This document shows, in pieces, positions 14,018 through 20,836 of a stretch of 27,004 bases of DNA; positions within the stretch are counted from its first letter, which is position 1, and each line of letters starts with the position of its first letter. The position numbers and the translations under genes were made by a program. The notes beneath the pieces are model-generated. The model was not told the DNA's origin, did no database searches, and was given only the letters and a program-made list of their open reading frames with translations. The stretch is from JBBSEX01 sp038239345 (GTDB taxonomy: Bacteria > Acidobacteriota > Terriglobia > Bryobacterales > Bryobacteraceae), in contig JBBSEX010000038.1 of the NCBI GenBank assembly GCA_038239345.1, positions 1 through 27,004 of the forward strand, given 5' to 3'.

Positions 14018-14261
14018 CTACAGGCGCGGAAGGCTGCTCCGGCGTTGAGGCATTGAGGCTCTGGGCTACGAAATCAAGCACGGCTGTGATCTGTTCCCGG
14101 GTCACATCGAATTGTTCCATCACTTCCTCGACGCTCAAATCTTCAAGGTTCTCAATGACCGTCGCAACGGGCAAGCGGGTACCCCGAAACAGCCATGCGC
14201 CGCTGACCTTGCCGGGAATGCTCTCCACGGCGGGGCATTGGGACCAATCCAGAGTTGCCAT
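14001..14261 (-). CDS. DUF433 antitoxin
   Basis: The 86-residue protein contains the DUF433 core: CPAVESIPGKVSGAWLFRGT, RLPVATVIENLEDLSVEEVM and a C-terminal helix (ITAVLDFVAQSL). The domain is a winged-helix-like DNA-binding antitoxin partner of DUF5615 toxins, so it likely represses its own operon and neutralises the toxin. The ATG at 14261 has GAGGG about 10 nt upstream. The stop lies 17 nt inside the toxin gene. Confidence 0.87.
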   Translation of the reverse strand: MATLDWSQCPAVESIPGKVSGAWLFRGTRLPVATVIENLEDLSVEEVMEQFDVTREQITAVLDFVAQSLNASTPEQPSAPVDAHSL

Positions 14262-14532
14262 TATGAAGACCCTCTTTTTATCGTAGCCTCAGCACAGAGC
14301 GGGAGCGGCATAACTTGTCTTGTGGGCGAGGTAAATCAGTAAAGTACGGTGAATAGATATAATGAGGACGGCAACCGGATTACCCTGAATGAGACTAAGC
14401 TTCAGAAGACCGACGGAATGTATTTTCGTGCCGCATAGTCCAGGTTCAAACGTACAGCATACCGGGGCACGCCGGCCGGCCGCTTGGCCCTATTAACGGA
14501 CACGCATCTTCAAGTGGTGCTGCCGCCGTGCA

Positions 14533-15183
14533 ATGCTCGCGGGTGAGCTTCGTGTGGAACACACCGAAAAATTAGGGGATGTCTCGATTGGACTACTTGC
14601 CAAAGATGAAATACCAGCCCTGCTGGAACTGCTTGCTAAGCAAAAGGTCTCGTTCGCTGGCTACGCCGGCGTTTCGATGCACAAATTGATGTGTTCGGAT
14701 GCGTTGCGGCAGACGGGCGTAGTGTGCCTTGTCGTCAGGATTAAGGGAGGCTTGGCGGGATACGTGTTCGCCTTGATCGGTCCGCAAGCTTACTGGCGGA
14801 ACCTGTGCTGGCGGCGGCCGGTGTTGTTCGCCCGCATTCTCCTGGCGAAGATGCGAAAAGGAGTAAATGGCGTGGCGCATCCGCCCGCCCTCCCCGAGGA
14901 ACTGATGCACAGAATGCATTTAGAAGACGGTAAGGAATCGTGGAAAGATTCGAGTCCCGAGCTGGCCAAGGTTCAGTTCATCGGAGTTCGCGCGGAATGC
15001 GAGGGAATGGGGCTTGGCGGATTGCTCTACCGCGCCTGCTTCACGGAGCTGAAACGGCGGGGAGTGAAACGGGTGGACGCGCACGTGGATGCCGCCAACG
15101 TTCGAAGCCTGTGGCTGCATGTTAACACTGGGTGGACAGTGCATTATCACCACGATGCGGCATTTGCGGTGCGTTATCTCTAG
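14533..15183 (+). CDS. GNAT-family N-acetyltransferase
   Basis: This is a 216-residue protein with an acetyl-CoA-binding GNAT core in its C-terminal half: VQFIGVRAECEGMGLGGLLY contains the R/Q-x-x-G-x-G/A loop, followed by FTELKRRGVKRVDAHVDAAN and the final strand HVNTGW. The N-terminal part (SIGLLAKDEIPALLELLAKQ) fits the first GNAT strand and helix. It precedes a FemAB-like gene by 24 nt, so the two may be co-transcribed with the deacetylase-like gene. The acceptor is unknown, probably an amino sugar or peptide. The ATG at 14533 lacks a strong Shine-Dalgarno. The 271 nt upstream hold no gene; TATAAT at 14358-14363 is a possible -10 without a clear -35. Confidence 0.82.
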   Translation: MLAGELRVEHTEKLGDVSIGLLAKDEIPALLELLAKQKVSFAGYAGVSMHKLMCSDALRQTGVVCLVVRIKGGLAGYVFALIGPQAYWRNLCWRRPVLFARILLAKMRKGVNGVAHPPALPEELMHRMHLEDGKESWKDSSPELAKVQFIGVRAECEGMGLGGLLYRACFTELKRRGVKRVDAHVDAANVRSLWLHVNTGWTVHYHHDAAFAVRYL

Positions 15184-15207
15184 CGCACTCTCCGAGATCG
15201 CCCGCCT

Positions 15208-16227
15208 ATGATTAACGCTCGAATTCTGGACCCGTCCGAAATCCCTTGGCAAGAACTGGATGAATTTGACGACCGCACCGTTTTTCAGACGCGTGAGTGG
15301 CTCGCTTTCATTGCGGAAACCCAAGGCGCGCGGCCGGTGATCGCCGAACTCCGCTGCGGCACGGATCTGGCTGGATATTTCACGGGCCTCATTGTGAAGC
15401 GTTTGGGAGTCCGCATTCTGGGCAGTTCGTTTCCGGGCTGGACCACTCCCTACATCGCATTTAACATGGTCAACGGCGCTTCACGGCAGGAAGCGTTGGA
15501 CGCCGTGGAACGGCTGGCGTTCGGCGAGCTGAAATGTCTCCACATGGAAGTTTCGGACCGGTACTTCACCCCGGAGGACGGCGCCAGCCTTGGCTTTCAG
15601 CAGAAATCTTACGATTCTTACGAAACGGACCTGCGGCAGACCGAAGACCAGATCTTCGGTGCTATGAGTAGCGCGTGCGGCCGGTGCATCCGAAAAGCAC
15701 AAAAGAGCGGCGTAGTCATTCAGGAAGGCAGCGATGCAAATTTTGCGGAGGAGTATTTTGAGCAACTCCAGGATGTATTTGCCAAACAGAAGCTGGTGCC
15801 CACCTATGACAAGGAGCGGGTCAGCGCACTGATCAAGCACTTGGCGCCCACCGGCCGGCTGCTGTTATTGCGCGCTCTCGCGCCCGACGGAAAATGTATT
15901 GGAACCGGAATTTATCCGGCGTTCAATAAAGTAGCGCAGTTCTGGGGGAATGCCAGCCTGCGATCGATGCAGATCCTGCGGCCCAATGAGGCGCTGCATT
16001 GGCATGCGATGCGTTACTGGAAGGCGCGCGGAGTTCAATATTTCGATTGGGGTGGCGGCGGCACTTACAAGGAAAAGTACGGACCTTACCCGATTGCGAT
16101 CCCTTGGTTCTACAAGTCGCGTTACAAAATTCTGGGCACAATGAGAGAGCAGGCGCAAAACATGAATCGGCTAAAACAGAAACTTCTGGGCCGCTGGCGC
16201 TCGCACGGTTCCGGTGGAGAAAGCTGA
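15208..16227 (+). CDS. FemAB-like/GNAT-fold acyl- or aminoacyltransferase
   Basis: This is a 339-residue protein with a double-GNAT layout. The N-terminal half has VFQTREWLAFIAETQGARPV and AGYFTGLIVKR. The C-terminal half holds the conserved run from AQFWGNASLRSMQILRPNEA to YFDWGGGGTYKEKYGP, typical of FemAB-like (Acetyltransf_6/peptidoglycan-bridge-type) proteins. Such proteins in exopolysaccharide loci are thought to transfer acyl or aminoacyl groups to lipid-linked sugars at the cytoplasmic face. It overlaps the deacetylase-like gene by 14 nt, suggesting deacetylation and re-acylation act on one substrate (inference). Confidence 0.85.
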   Translation: MINARILDPSEIPWQELDEFDDRTVFQTREWLAFIAETQGARPVIAELRCGTDLAGYFTGLIVKRLGVRILGSSFPGWTTPYIAFNMVNGASRQEALDAVERLAFGELKCLHMEVSDRYFTPEDGASLGFQQKSYDSYETDLRQTEDQIFGAMSSACGRCIRKAQKSGVVIQEGSDANFAEEYFEQLQDVFAKQKLVPTYDKERVSALIKHLAPTGRLLLLRALAPDGKCIGTGIYPAFNKVAQFWGNASLRSMQILRPNEALHWHAMRYWKARGVQYFDWGGGGTYKEKYGPYPIAIPWFYKSRYKILGTMREQAQNMNRLKQKLLGRWRSHGSGGES

Positions 16228-17161
16228 CAGCGCTCCCACGCCATTGGCGTGGCCGGCCGGCAAACGGTTTGGTTTTACGATCTTCGACGACCCCGACTCG
16301 CAAACCTGGGAAGCCGGCCGCGAAGTCTACGCGCTACTCCGCGACCTGGGTTTTCGCACTACCAAGGGCCTGTGGCCCATGGGTCCCATCCGCACCCCCA
16401 GCGACAATGGCCTCACCTGCGCCCATCCCGGTTACTCCGACTGGATCCGCTCCCTGATTGAATCCGGTTTCGAGGCCGGTTACCACAACGCCACCTCCCA
16501 TACCTGCACCCGCGAGGAGACTGCGCGGGGCTTGGATCTGTTTCGTTCGCAATTTGGCGCCTACCCGCGCACCATGGCGCAGCATTATAATTGCGACGAG
16601 AATCTCTACTGGGGTGAAGGACGGCTGAGTGGCTGGCGCCGCGCCGCCTACAACCTGTTCACCCGCTACCAAAACCATGACAGGTTCTTCGGCCATGTCG
16701 AAGGCCATCCTTACTATTGGGGTGACCTATGCCGAGATCGTATCGACTATTGCCGCAGCTTTACCTTTGAGGAAATCAATACCCGTAAAGCGTGGCCGCT
16801 GTTTCCCTATCACGATCCCGCCCGCCCTCTGGTGCGGCTCTGGTTTCCATCGAGCGAAGGCTCCAACAAGAACCGCTTTTGTAGCACCCTATCCGAAGCG
16901 AATCAGGAACGATTGGAAGAGGAAAATGGCCTGTGCATCCTGTATACCCACTTCGGTCATGGCTATTATGACGGTGCTTTAGACAAACGCTTCATCTCGC
17001 TCATGGAGCGGCTGGCAAAACGTCCTGGCTGGTTCGTTCCCGTGGGCACCGTGCTGGATTTTATGCGATCCCAGGAGGCGCCTGTTATTTTGAACGACAG
17101 TCTCCGCGCCCAACTCGAGCGGCGCTGGCTGTGGCATAAGATGTTCTACGGAACAGCCTGA
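16214..17161 (+). CDS. Polysaccharide-deacetylase-like protein (NodB-related)
   Basis: This is a 315-residue protein. Near the N-terminus FTIFDDPDSQTWEAG gives the D-D of NodB motif 1 (Asp25, Asp26), and GYHNATSHTCTREE (His91, His96) occupies the place of the H-x-x-x-H metal motif, though with spacing of five rather than four. LYTHFGHGYYD and VPVGTVLDFM match the later part of the fold. There is no signal peptide, so it probably acts on cytoplasmic lipid-linked sugar. The GTG at 16214 overlaps the FemAB-like gene by 14 nt. Family membership is likely; catalytic competence is less certain because of the unusual spacing. Confidence 0.78.
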   Translation: MEKADSAPTPLAWPAGKRFGFTIFDDPDSQTWEAGREVYALLRDLGFRTTKGLWPMGPIRTPSDNGLTCAHPGYSDWIRSLIESGFEAGYHNATSHTCTREETARGLDLFRSQFGAYPRTMAQHYNCDENLYWGEGRLSGWRRAAYNLFTRYQNHDRFFGHVEGHPYYWGDLCRDRIDYCRSFTFEEINTRKAWPLFPYHDPARPLVRLWFPSSEGSNKNRFCSTLSEANQERLEEENGLCILYTHFGHGYYDGALDKRFISLMERLAKRPGWFVPVGTVLDFMRSQEAPVILNDSLRAQLERRWLWHKMFYGTA

Positions 17162-17172
17162 CTATCCTAGAG

Positions 17173-17406
17173 ATGATGGACGTCAGCCTAGCACAAGCTA
17201 AGAATCGACTCCCTAAACTGATCCGAGCCTTCCAACAAGGGGAACAAGTCGTGATTACGCGCAACGGAAAACCTGTCGCTCAACTTGCGCCGCCTCCGCC
17301 GAAGCGTCGCAAAGTCCGATTTGATAGCATGCGTGGCCACATTCACCTCCAACAGGACTGGGACCATTCGATCACTCTCGACCAGTTTATGGCCGGGGAA
17401 TTTTGA
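17173..17406 (+). CDS. Phd/YefM-type antitoxin, apparently orphan
   Basis: This is a 77-residue protein. VSLAQAKNRLPKLIRAFQQG, EQVVITRNGKPVAQLAPP is the standard Phd/YefM DNA-binding N-terminus. The tail (FDSMRGHIHLQQDWDHSITL, DQFMAGEF) is the toxin-binding extension seen with VapC partners. No PIN toxin follows: after the stop at 17404-17406 all frames break quickly. Either of two adjacent ATGs (17173 or 17176) may be used. It lies 11 nt after the deacetylase-like gene but is probably independent of it. The toxin has presumably been lost. Confidence 0.85.
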   Translation: MMDVSLAQAKNRLPKLIRAFQQGEQVVITRNGKPVAQLAPPPPKRRKVRFDSMRGHIHLQQDWDHSITLDQFMAGEF

Positions 17407-17492
17407 AAGGTTATCTGTTAGCACACCAGCATCGCTCTCCTGGCAGTGCATCAATCCGTACGTTTGCCGTCCCGCTCTAACCCTCTTTCCTA

Positions 17493-17511
17493 AAGTCAGG
17501 AATCCTGACTT
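17493..17511. promoter_or_regulatory. Perfect 19-bp palindrome, probable operator of the following TA operon
   Basis: AAGTCAGGA and TCCTGACTT form two perfect 9-bp half-sites around a single A. The palindrome ends 19 nt before the ATG of the AbrB-type antitoxin. TA antitoxins commonly repress their operon through such palindromes. The site is intact although both genes of the operon are frameshifted. Confidence 0.65.
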
Positions 17512-17530
17512 CATGTATTAGCATAGCTCT

Positions 17531-17877
17531 ATGGGCACAACTACCCGAATCCAACACAAAGGCCAAGTCACCATCCCACCCGCGTGCGCGAGCAGGCCGG
17601 CCTCTCCAAAGGCGACTTGGTGGAGTTCTCGTTTCAGCGCGGCAAAATCGTCATCACCCCTAAAGTGGTGATCGACCGCTCCGGGTTCCCGAACGCCGAC
17701 GACGAATACACCCCGGAGCAGCGCCGCATCATTGACGCCCGCCTCGACAAGGCCGACGAGGACATCAAGGCCGGCCGGGTCCACGGCCCTTTCACAGCAA
17801 AAGAAGCCAGCGCCCACATCGAGCGTTTGGCCAAGGAGAGAGCAGCAGCCAAACAAGCTAAACGCCCACGTCGATGA
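17531..17877 (+). pseudogene. AbrB/MazE-type antitoxin with one-base deletion
   Basis: From the ATG at 17531 the frame reads MGTTTRIQHKGQVTIP, the swapped-hairpin AbrB/SpoVT N-terminus. It then shifts near 17579; the other frame continues VREQAGLSKGDLVEFSFQRG, KIVITPK and ends AKERAAAKQAKRPRR with TGA at 17875-17877. Adding one base between ATCCC and ACCCGCGTG restores IPTRVREQAGL, so a single deletion disabled the gene. The stop overlaps the next ATG as ATGA. The ~115-residue restored protein has a long C-terminal extension that would bind the RelE-type toxin. Confidence 0.82.
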
Positions 17878-18118
17878 GGATTGTCTTTACCGCTCCTGCT
17901 TCGATTGCGGCCGCTGACGCTCCGCCCGCAGTACGCAAAGCTCTTCATAAACAACTGGCCTTATTGAGCATGATCTTCGCCATCCTTCACTGCGCGCCAA
18001 GAAGTATGACGAAAGCAATGACCGCTGGCAGGCCCGCATTAACCGGGATTGGCGTTTCTATTTCACTATCGAGGGTGACGCCTACTATATCCAGGACATC
18101 ACGCCACATCCGAAATAG
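17874..18118 (+). pseudogene. RelE/ParE-type toxin with one-base deletion
   Basis: The first frame reads MRIVFTAPASIAAADAPPAV, RKALHKQLALL. After a shift near 17965 another frame reads EHDLRHPSLRAKKYDESNDR, WQARINRDWRFYFTIEGDAY and YIQDITPHPK-stop (18116-18118). This is the RelE/ParE-like fold, with the R-I-N-R-D-W-R-F-Y-F strand near the end. Adding one base in TTATTGAGCAT restores LALLEHDL. Toxin and antitoxin are thus each broken by one missing base. If expressed, the truncated product would lack the catalytic half. Confidence 0.82.
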
Positions 18119-18129
18119 GGCTGACCGAT

Positions 18130-18810
18130 CTATCTTCTGTCGCGCACGATTACAAAAGAAGGCGTCATCCAGTTGGAATCCGGCATGGATCTTTCGATCA
18201 CAAGCGAATGGCGGCGCAGTTCACGCCTGAGCATCCATCTGGTCTGGAAGGTTTCGTTCGTAACCAGCCGGTTGCGCACCTGTTTGCCGGTCACATGATA
18301 GATCAAGCCGGAAATCAGGACCCTCACAGCATTCACCATGTGGAGGACTGCTCCGGAAAGCAGCGCTCGCCATATTTCATTAATGTAAAAACCCGCGTGA
18401 TGGATCTTCAGCAACAGAACCCCATCCGTAGAAAGAACTCGAGCCATTTCGCCGATCGCCCTGGAATTATCCGTATAAGGAAGCGCCAGACGGGAAATTA
18501 CGACATCGAAACAACCGGAACCAAAGGGCAGGAATTCGGCTGCGCTTCGCAAAAAACCAACTCCCGATGCGAGCCCTTCACGTCCGAACAATTCCCGTCC
18601 TAGCGAGCCCACCTCCGGGGCTACATCCATCCCCACGCCCAGAGCGCCTTGCCTGACGAAGGGCAGTAATTCTTGGCCGGCTCCGCACCCAATGTCCAGT
18701 ACTCGCGATACCGATCCACGCGCGGCGCTCAGCGAAGCCTGGGCACGTTCGGTGTCTTTTGCGAACATGTCCCATTCGACACGTAAATACCGATCATATT
18801 CCTGATCCAT
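18130..18810 (-). CDS. Class I SAM-dependent methyltransferase
   Basis: This is a 226-residue protein with motif I VLDIGCGAG (37-45), GMDVAPEVGSLGRELFG, AEFLPFGSGCFDVVISRLAL and MARVLSTDGVLLLKIHH. This is the order of a UbiE/COQ5-like (Methyltransf_11) enzyme. It carries a hydrophobic stretch after the core (ALLSGAVLHMVNAVRVLISG), so it may be membrane-associated. The ATG at 18810 has no strong Shine-Dalgarno. It stands alone on the minus strand between two TA remnants, and its stop lies 11 nt from the convergent dead toxin. The substrate is unknown. Confidence 0.87.
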   Translation of the reverse strand: MDQEYDRYLRVEWDMFAKDTERAQASLSAARGSVSRVLDIGCGAGQELLPFVRQGALGVGMDVAPEVGSLGRELFGREGLASGVGFLRSAAEFLPFGSGCFDVVISRLALPYTDNSRAIGEMARVLSTDGVLLLKIHHAGFYINEIWRALLSGAVLHMVNAVRVLISGLIYHVTGKQVRNRLVTNETFQTRWMLRRELRRHSLVIERSMPDSNWMTPSFVIVRDRR

Positions 18811-18866
18811 TGATTAGATTGCGGGGTCTTTCTCACTATAACGGTCCTCGATAGGCCGGCCGCCCT

Positions 18867-18888
18867 TTTGCAGCACCCTTGCTGCAAA
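18867..18888. promoter_or_regulatory. Perfect 9-bp inverted repeat with 4-nt loop
   Basis: TTTGCAGCA and TGCTGCAAA surround CCCT. It sits 57 nt upstream of the methyltransferase start (minus strand) and 40 nt beyond the end of the BrnA remnant. It may be a terminator stem without a T-tract, or an operator. Confidence 0.45.
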
Positions 18889-18927
18889 GTTGTCTTACAG
18901 CCTGTTGTTGGACAAAGACAAGGAAAG

Positions 18928-19259
18928 CTAACGTGCAGATTTCTGAAACGAAGCGCGTTTAGGGATGGTGCAACAACTTACCCTCAGGGTCTGATAACCT
19001 CTACCGCTGGCCTTGAACCATTCCAACACGTCGTGATCGACACGAATATTGATATGGTCCTTCGGAGCCGGAACACCCATGACGGCCTGCGTCCAATCGG
19101 GTTCTCCACGAATGTCTTCTACATCGGCCGTATCGACACTTCGAGTTTCTTGCCGGTCACTGCACTGGCTTTGCGCCAATCCGTCCGATCCTCGCCTCGT
19201 GCAATTGTGGCTTTGATCTGTTTAGCCGTATAGCGCACGATATCGCTTTTGTTCCGCAT
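18928..19259 (-). pseudogene. BrnA-type antitoxin, frameshifted
   Basis: The first frame from the ATG at 19259 reads MRNKSDIVRYTAKQIKATIA, RGEDRTDW and KKLEVSI. After a shift near 19131 the second frame reads DTADVEDIRGEPDWTQAVMG, then DHINIRVDHDVLEWFKASGR, GYQT. These are the N-terminal and CopG-like C-terminal parts of BrnA antitoxins. Loss of one CGAT from TCGATCGATACGG would produce the observed TCGATACGG and the shift. The last ~18 residues after GYQT do not fit the family, so the 3' end is also altered. GGAG precedes the ATG. Confidence 0.8.
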
Positions 19260-19400
19260 CTCTGGCTCTCCCACAATTCGTATCGTTCCATCTCGCCACA
19301 TCCATATGACGGCGAAGAATTTTCCTTCTATGAGCGCGATACTCAAAAACCGCTCTTCGTCGGCTTCGAATCCTTGAATGAGAACTTGCTTGCCCGGCAT
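19260..19400 (-). pseudogene. BrnT-type toxin remnant
   Basis: The minus-strand frame reads GFEADEERFLSIALIEGKFF, AVIWMWRDGTIRIVGEPE and runs in frame into the BrnA start. BrnT toxins contain D-E-x-R-F-x-x-I-G....L-x-V-V-x-x-x-R-x-x-x-x-R-I-I-S-A-R, so this is the C-terminal half. The N-terminal half and the final helix are missing. It joins upstream to a ParE fragment, so the BrnT gene was truncated by a deletion or rearrangement. Confidence 0.65.
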
Positions 19401-19449
19401 TTGCCTGTGAAGCGAAGCCGGTTACGGCCTTTTACTCTCTGCCTCTGAG

Positions 19450-19540
19450 AATTGCAGCCGGCGAGATTATCCGCGCGAATGAATTCCCAGATCTCGTCAA
19501 GGTCAGCTCGGGCTTCCGGATGGAAGTCGTATCCGGTCAT
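19450..19540 (-). pseudogene. ParE-type toxin N-terminal fragment
   Basis: From the ATG at 19540 the frame reads MTGYDFHPEARADLDEIWEF and IRADNLA, the first helices of ParE-family toxins. After about 27 residues it leaves the family and joins BrnT-like sequence. The ATG overlaps the stop of the upstream ParD-like antitoxin as ATGA, the standard antitoxin-toxin arrangement. The toxin is inactivated by truncation, while its antitoxin remains open. Confidence 0.75.
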
Positions 19541-19791
19541 GAACCGGGCTGTGAACGACGCGCGGCGGCGCTCTTTTCGCGGAAGTAAGCTTCAACCTCG
19601 TCGCCGGGGATGGGCTTCACCCTGCCGCTTTTGAGGTCGTCATAGCGGCTGTTGAGCATTTCCCGTGTTTGAAGCAACTCGTCCACATACCCCGCCATTG
19701 CGTCCTCAACGAGGTCGTCGGTAGCGCGTCCGGTCTGCGCGGAAAGGTCTTTGAGGTTCTTTTCCGTCTCGGGTGTGAATTGAACTTCCAC
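19537..19791 (-). CDS. ParD/CopG-type antitoxin, partner toxin truncated
   Basis: The 84-residue reading from GTG at 19791 is VEVQFTPETEKNLKDLSAQT, GRATDDLVEDAMAGYVDELL and DDLKSGRVKPIPGDEVEAYF. The N-terminal strand plus helices are ribbon-helix-helix DNA-binding, and SRYDDLKSGRVKPI..EE is the toxin-binding tail common to antitoxins next to ParE. The frame is open further upstream to 19860, so the exact start is uncertain; the family N-terminus argues for 19791. It overlaps the ParE fragment by 4 nt. It is probably an orphan antitoxin now. Confidence 0.78.
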   Translation of the reverse strand: MEVQFTPETEKNLKDLSAQTGRATDDLVEDAMAGYVDELLQTREMLNSRYDDLKSGRVKPIPGDEVEAYFREKSAAARRSQPGS

Positions 19792-19902
19792 ACCTTCCAA
19801 GCTACGGGAACCCAGGCCATGAAGCAAGCGCGGCTTTCGGCTTGCACCGTGGCTGATCACTCACCCTTTATGGAACGTGGGTGGGGTCACAATTAATCTG
19901 AA

Positions 19903-19997
19903 CCTCCGCTGCTTCGCGGGCATCGATCTCAAGATTGGGCGCATTCAAACCCGGAGTATGCGGGCAAAATGAATTTCTACTTGTCCGCGATCGGCGT
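19903..19997 (+). repeat. Short decayed copy of the DUF1016 nuclease core
   Basis: This stretch aligns with about 21299-21392 of the DUF1016 pseudogene downstream: both carry the CATCGATCTCAAGAT and GAGTATGCGGGCAAAATGAA strings. It contains extra single bases (T in AAGATTGGG, C in AAACCCGG), so it is not coding. At 19984 it keeps a T that is missing from the longer copy. A 10-bp repeat TTAATCTGAA flanks it at 19893-19902 and 20015-20024. Confidence 0.85.
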
Positions 19998-20015
19998 ATA
20001 TTGGCTGAGCTAAGT

Positions 20016-20029
20016 TAATCTGAAGATTA
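20016..20029. promoter_or_regulatory. 14-bp palindrome upstream of vapBC, possible operator
   Basis: TAATCT and AGATTA face each other across GA, ending 8 nt before the antitoxin ATG and touching its AGGTGG ribosome binding site. Position and symmetry fit autoregulation by the antitoxin. It is short, so chance is possible. Confidence 0.45.
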
Positions 20030-20037
20030 GGTGGACC

Positions 20038-20310
20038 ATGACCGTAATCGAACTCCCAGATGATCAGGCGGCGGCGCTTAAAGCGAAAGCCGCGGCCCAA
20101 GGCCTGACCCTCAAGGGCTGGCTCGGCAAGCTGGCCGGGGAGGAAACGCGCGTAGGGGCGCGGAAAGATGTGGAACGCGAACACTCGGGCTTCGATGCAG
20201 AGAAAGCACGTCAGGCCGGGGCGCGGATTCGCGAACTCCGCAAGGGCGTAAGGCTTGATCTCCGGGGCATGTCGATCCGCGAGCTCGCGCATCTCGGGCA
20301 TAAATATTGA
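20038..20310 (+). CDS. vapB: VapB-type antitoxin
   Basis: This is a 90-residue protein. MTVIELPDDQAAALKAKAAA, QGLTLKGWLGKLAGE is the ribbon-helix-helix start of VapB/Arc-like antitoxins. The C-terminal part (ARIRELRKGVRLDLRGMSIR) is basic rather than the usual acidic tail, so the toxin-binding region may be altered. AGGTGG 3 nt before the ATG sets the start. It overlaps the PIN toxin gene by four bases (TTGA). Together they form an apparently intact type II pair. Confidence 0.8.
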   Translation: MTVIELPDDQAAALKAKAAAQGLTLKGWLGKLAGEETRVGARKDVEREHSGFDAEKARQAGARIRELRKGVRLDLRGMSIRELAHLGHKY

Positions 20311-20729
20311 AATCAGCATTCGTTCTGGATGTGTCGGCCAGCATGCCTTGGTGCTGCGAAGATGAGACCACGCCGGCATCAGAGGAAATGTTCGAATGGG
20401 CGTTGCGGGGCAGTGAACTTCATGTTCCTGCCTTATGGCTTTGGGAAATCGTGAATGTTGTAGGTGTGACTATGAGGCGTAATCGGGTTACCGCCGATAG
20501 CGCACGAGATTTTCTCGCCCAGCTTGCGGCACTGAATTTCCGCATTGCTTCCCCGCCATCGGTGGCCGATCTCCCCAGGCTTCAAGCTTTGGCCGACCGC
20601 TACACTCTAACGGCTTACGATGCGGCGTACCTGGATTTGGCCCTGAGTCTATCGTTACCGCTTGCAACGCGGGATGGTGATCTTCGCAAAGCGGCGGACG
20701 CCGAGGGACTTGAACTGCTGGGAAGGTAA
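20307..20729 (+). CDS. vapC: VapC-type PIN-domain toxin
   Basis: This is a 140-residue PIN protein. The four acidic positions are visible: Asp8 (FVLDVSASM), Glu47 (WLWEIVNVV), Asp105 (TAYDAAYLDLAL) and Asp123 (ATRDGDL). These coordinate Mg/Mn for RNA cleavage in the family. The start is read as TTG at 20307, overlapping the antitoxin stop as TTGA; no ATG lies near enough to preserve the first strand. The two Cys at 16-17 are unusual but outside the active site. The gene appears intact. Confidence 0.84.
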   Translation: MKSAFVLDVSASMPWCCEDETTPASEEMFEWALRGSELHVPALWLWEIVNVVGVTMRRNRVTADSARDFLAQLAALNFRIASPPSVADLPRLQALADRYTLTAYDAAYLDLALSLSLPLATRDGDLRKAADAEGLELLGR

Positions 20730-20836
20730 CGCATTTACCGCCACAGCTCTCGGAGCGGCAGAGCGATTCGGCGCTTCCTTCTTTTCACCGCGTTCATGCG
20801 CAGCCTGCGCACAATGATCCCGGAGTCGATTGCATC

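Noticed and set aside
14358..14363. TATAAT as a promoter for the GNAT gene
   Set aside because: There is no -35 at suitable spacing and the gene is 170 nt away; noted only in the GNAT entry.
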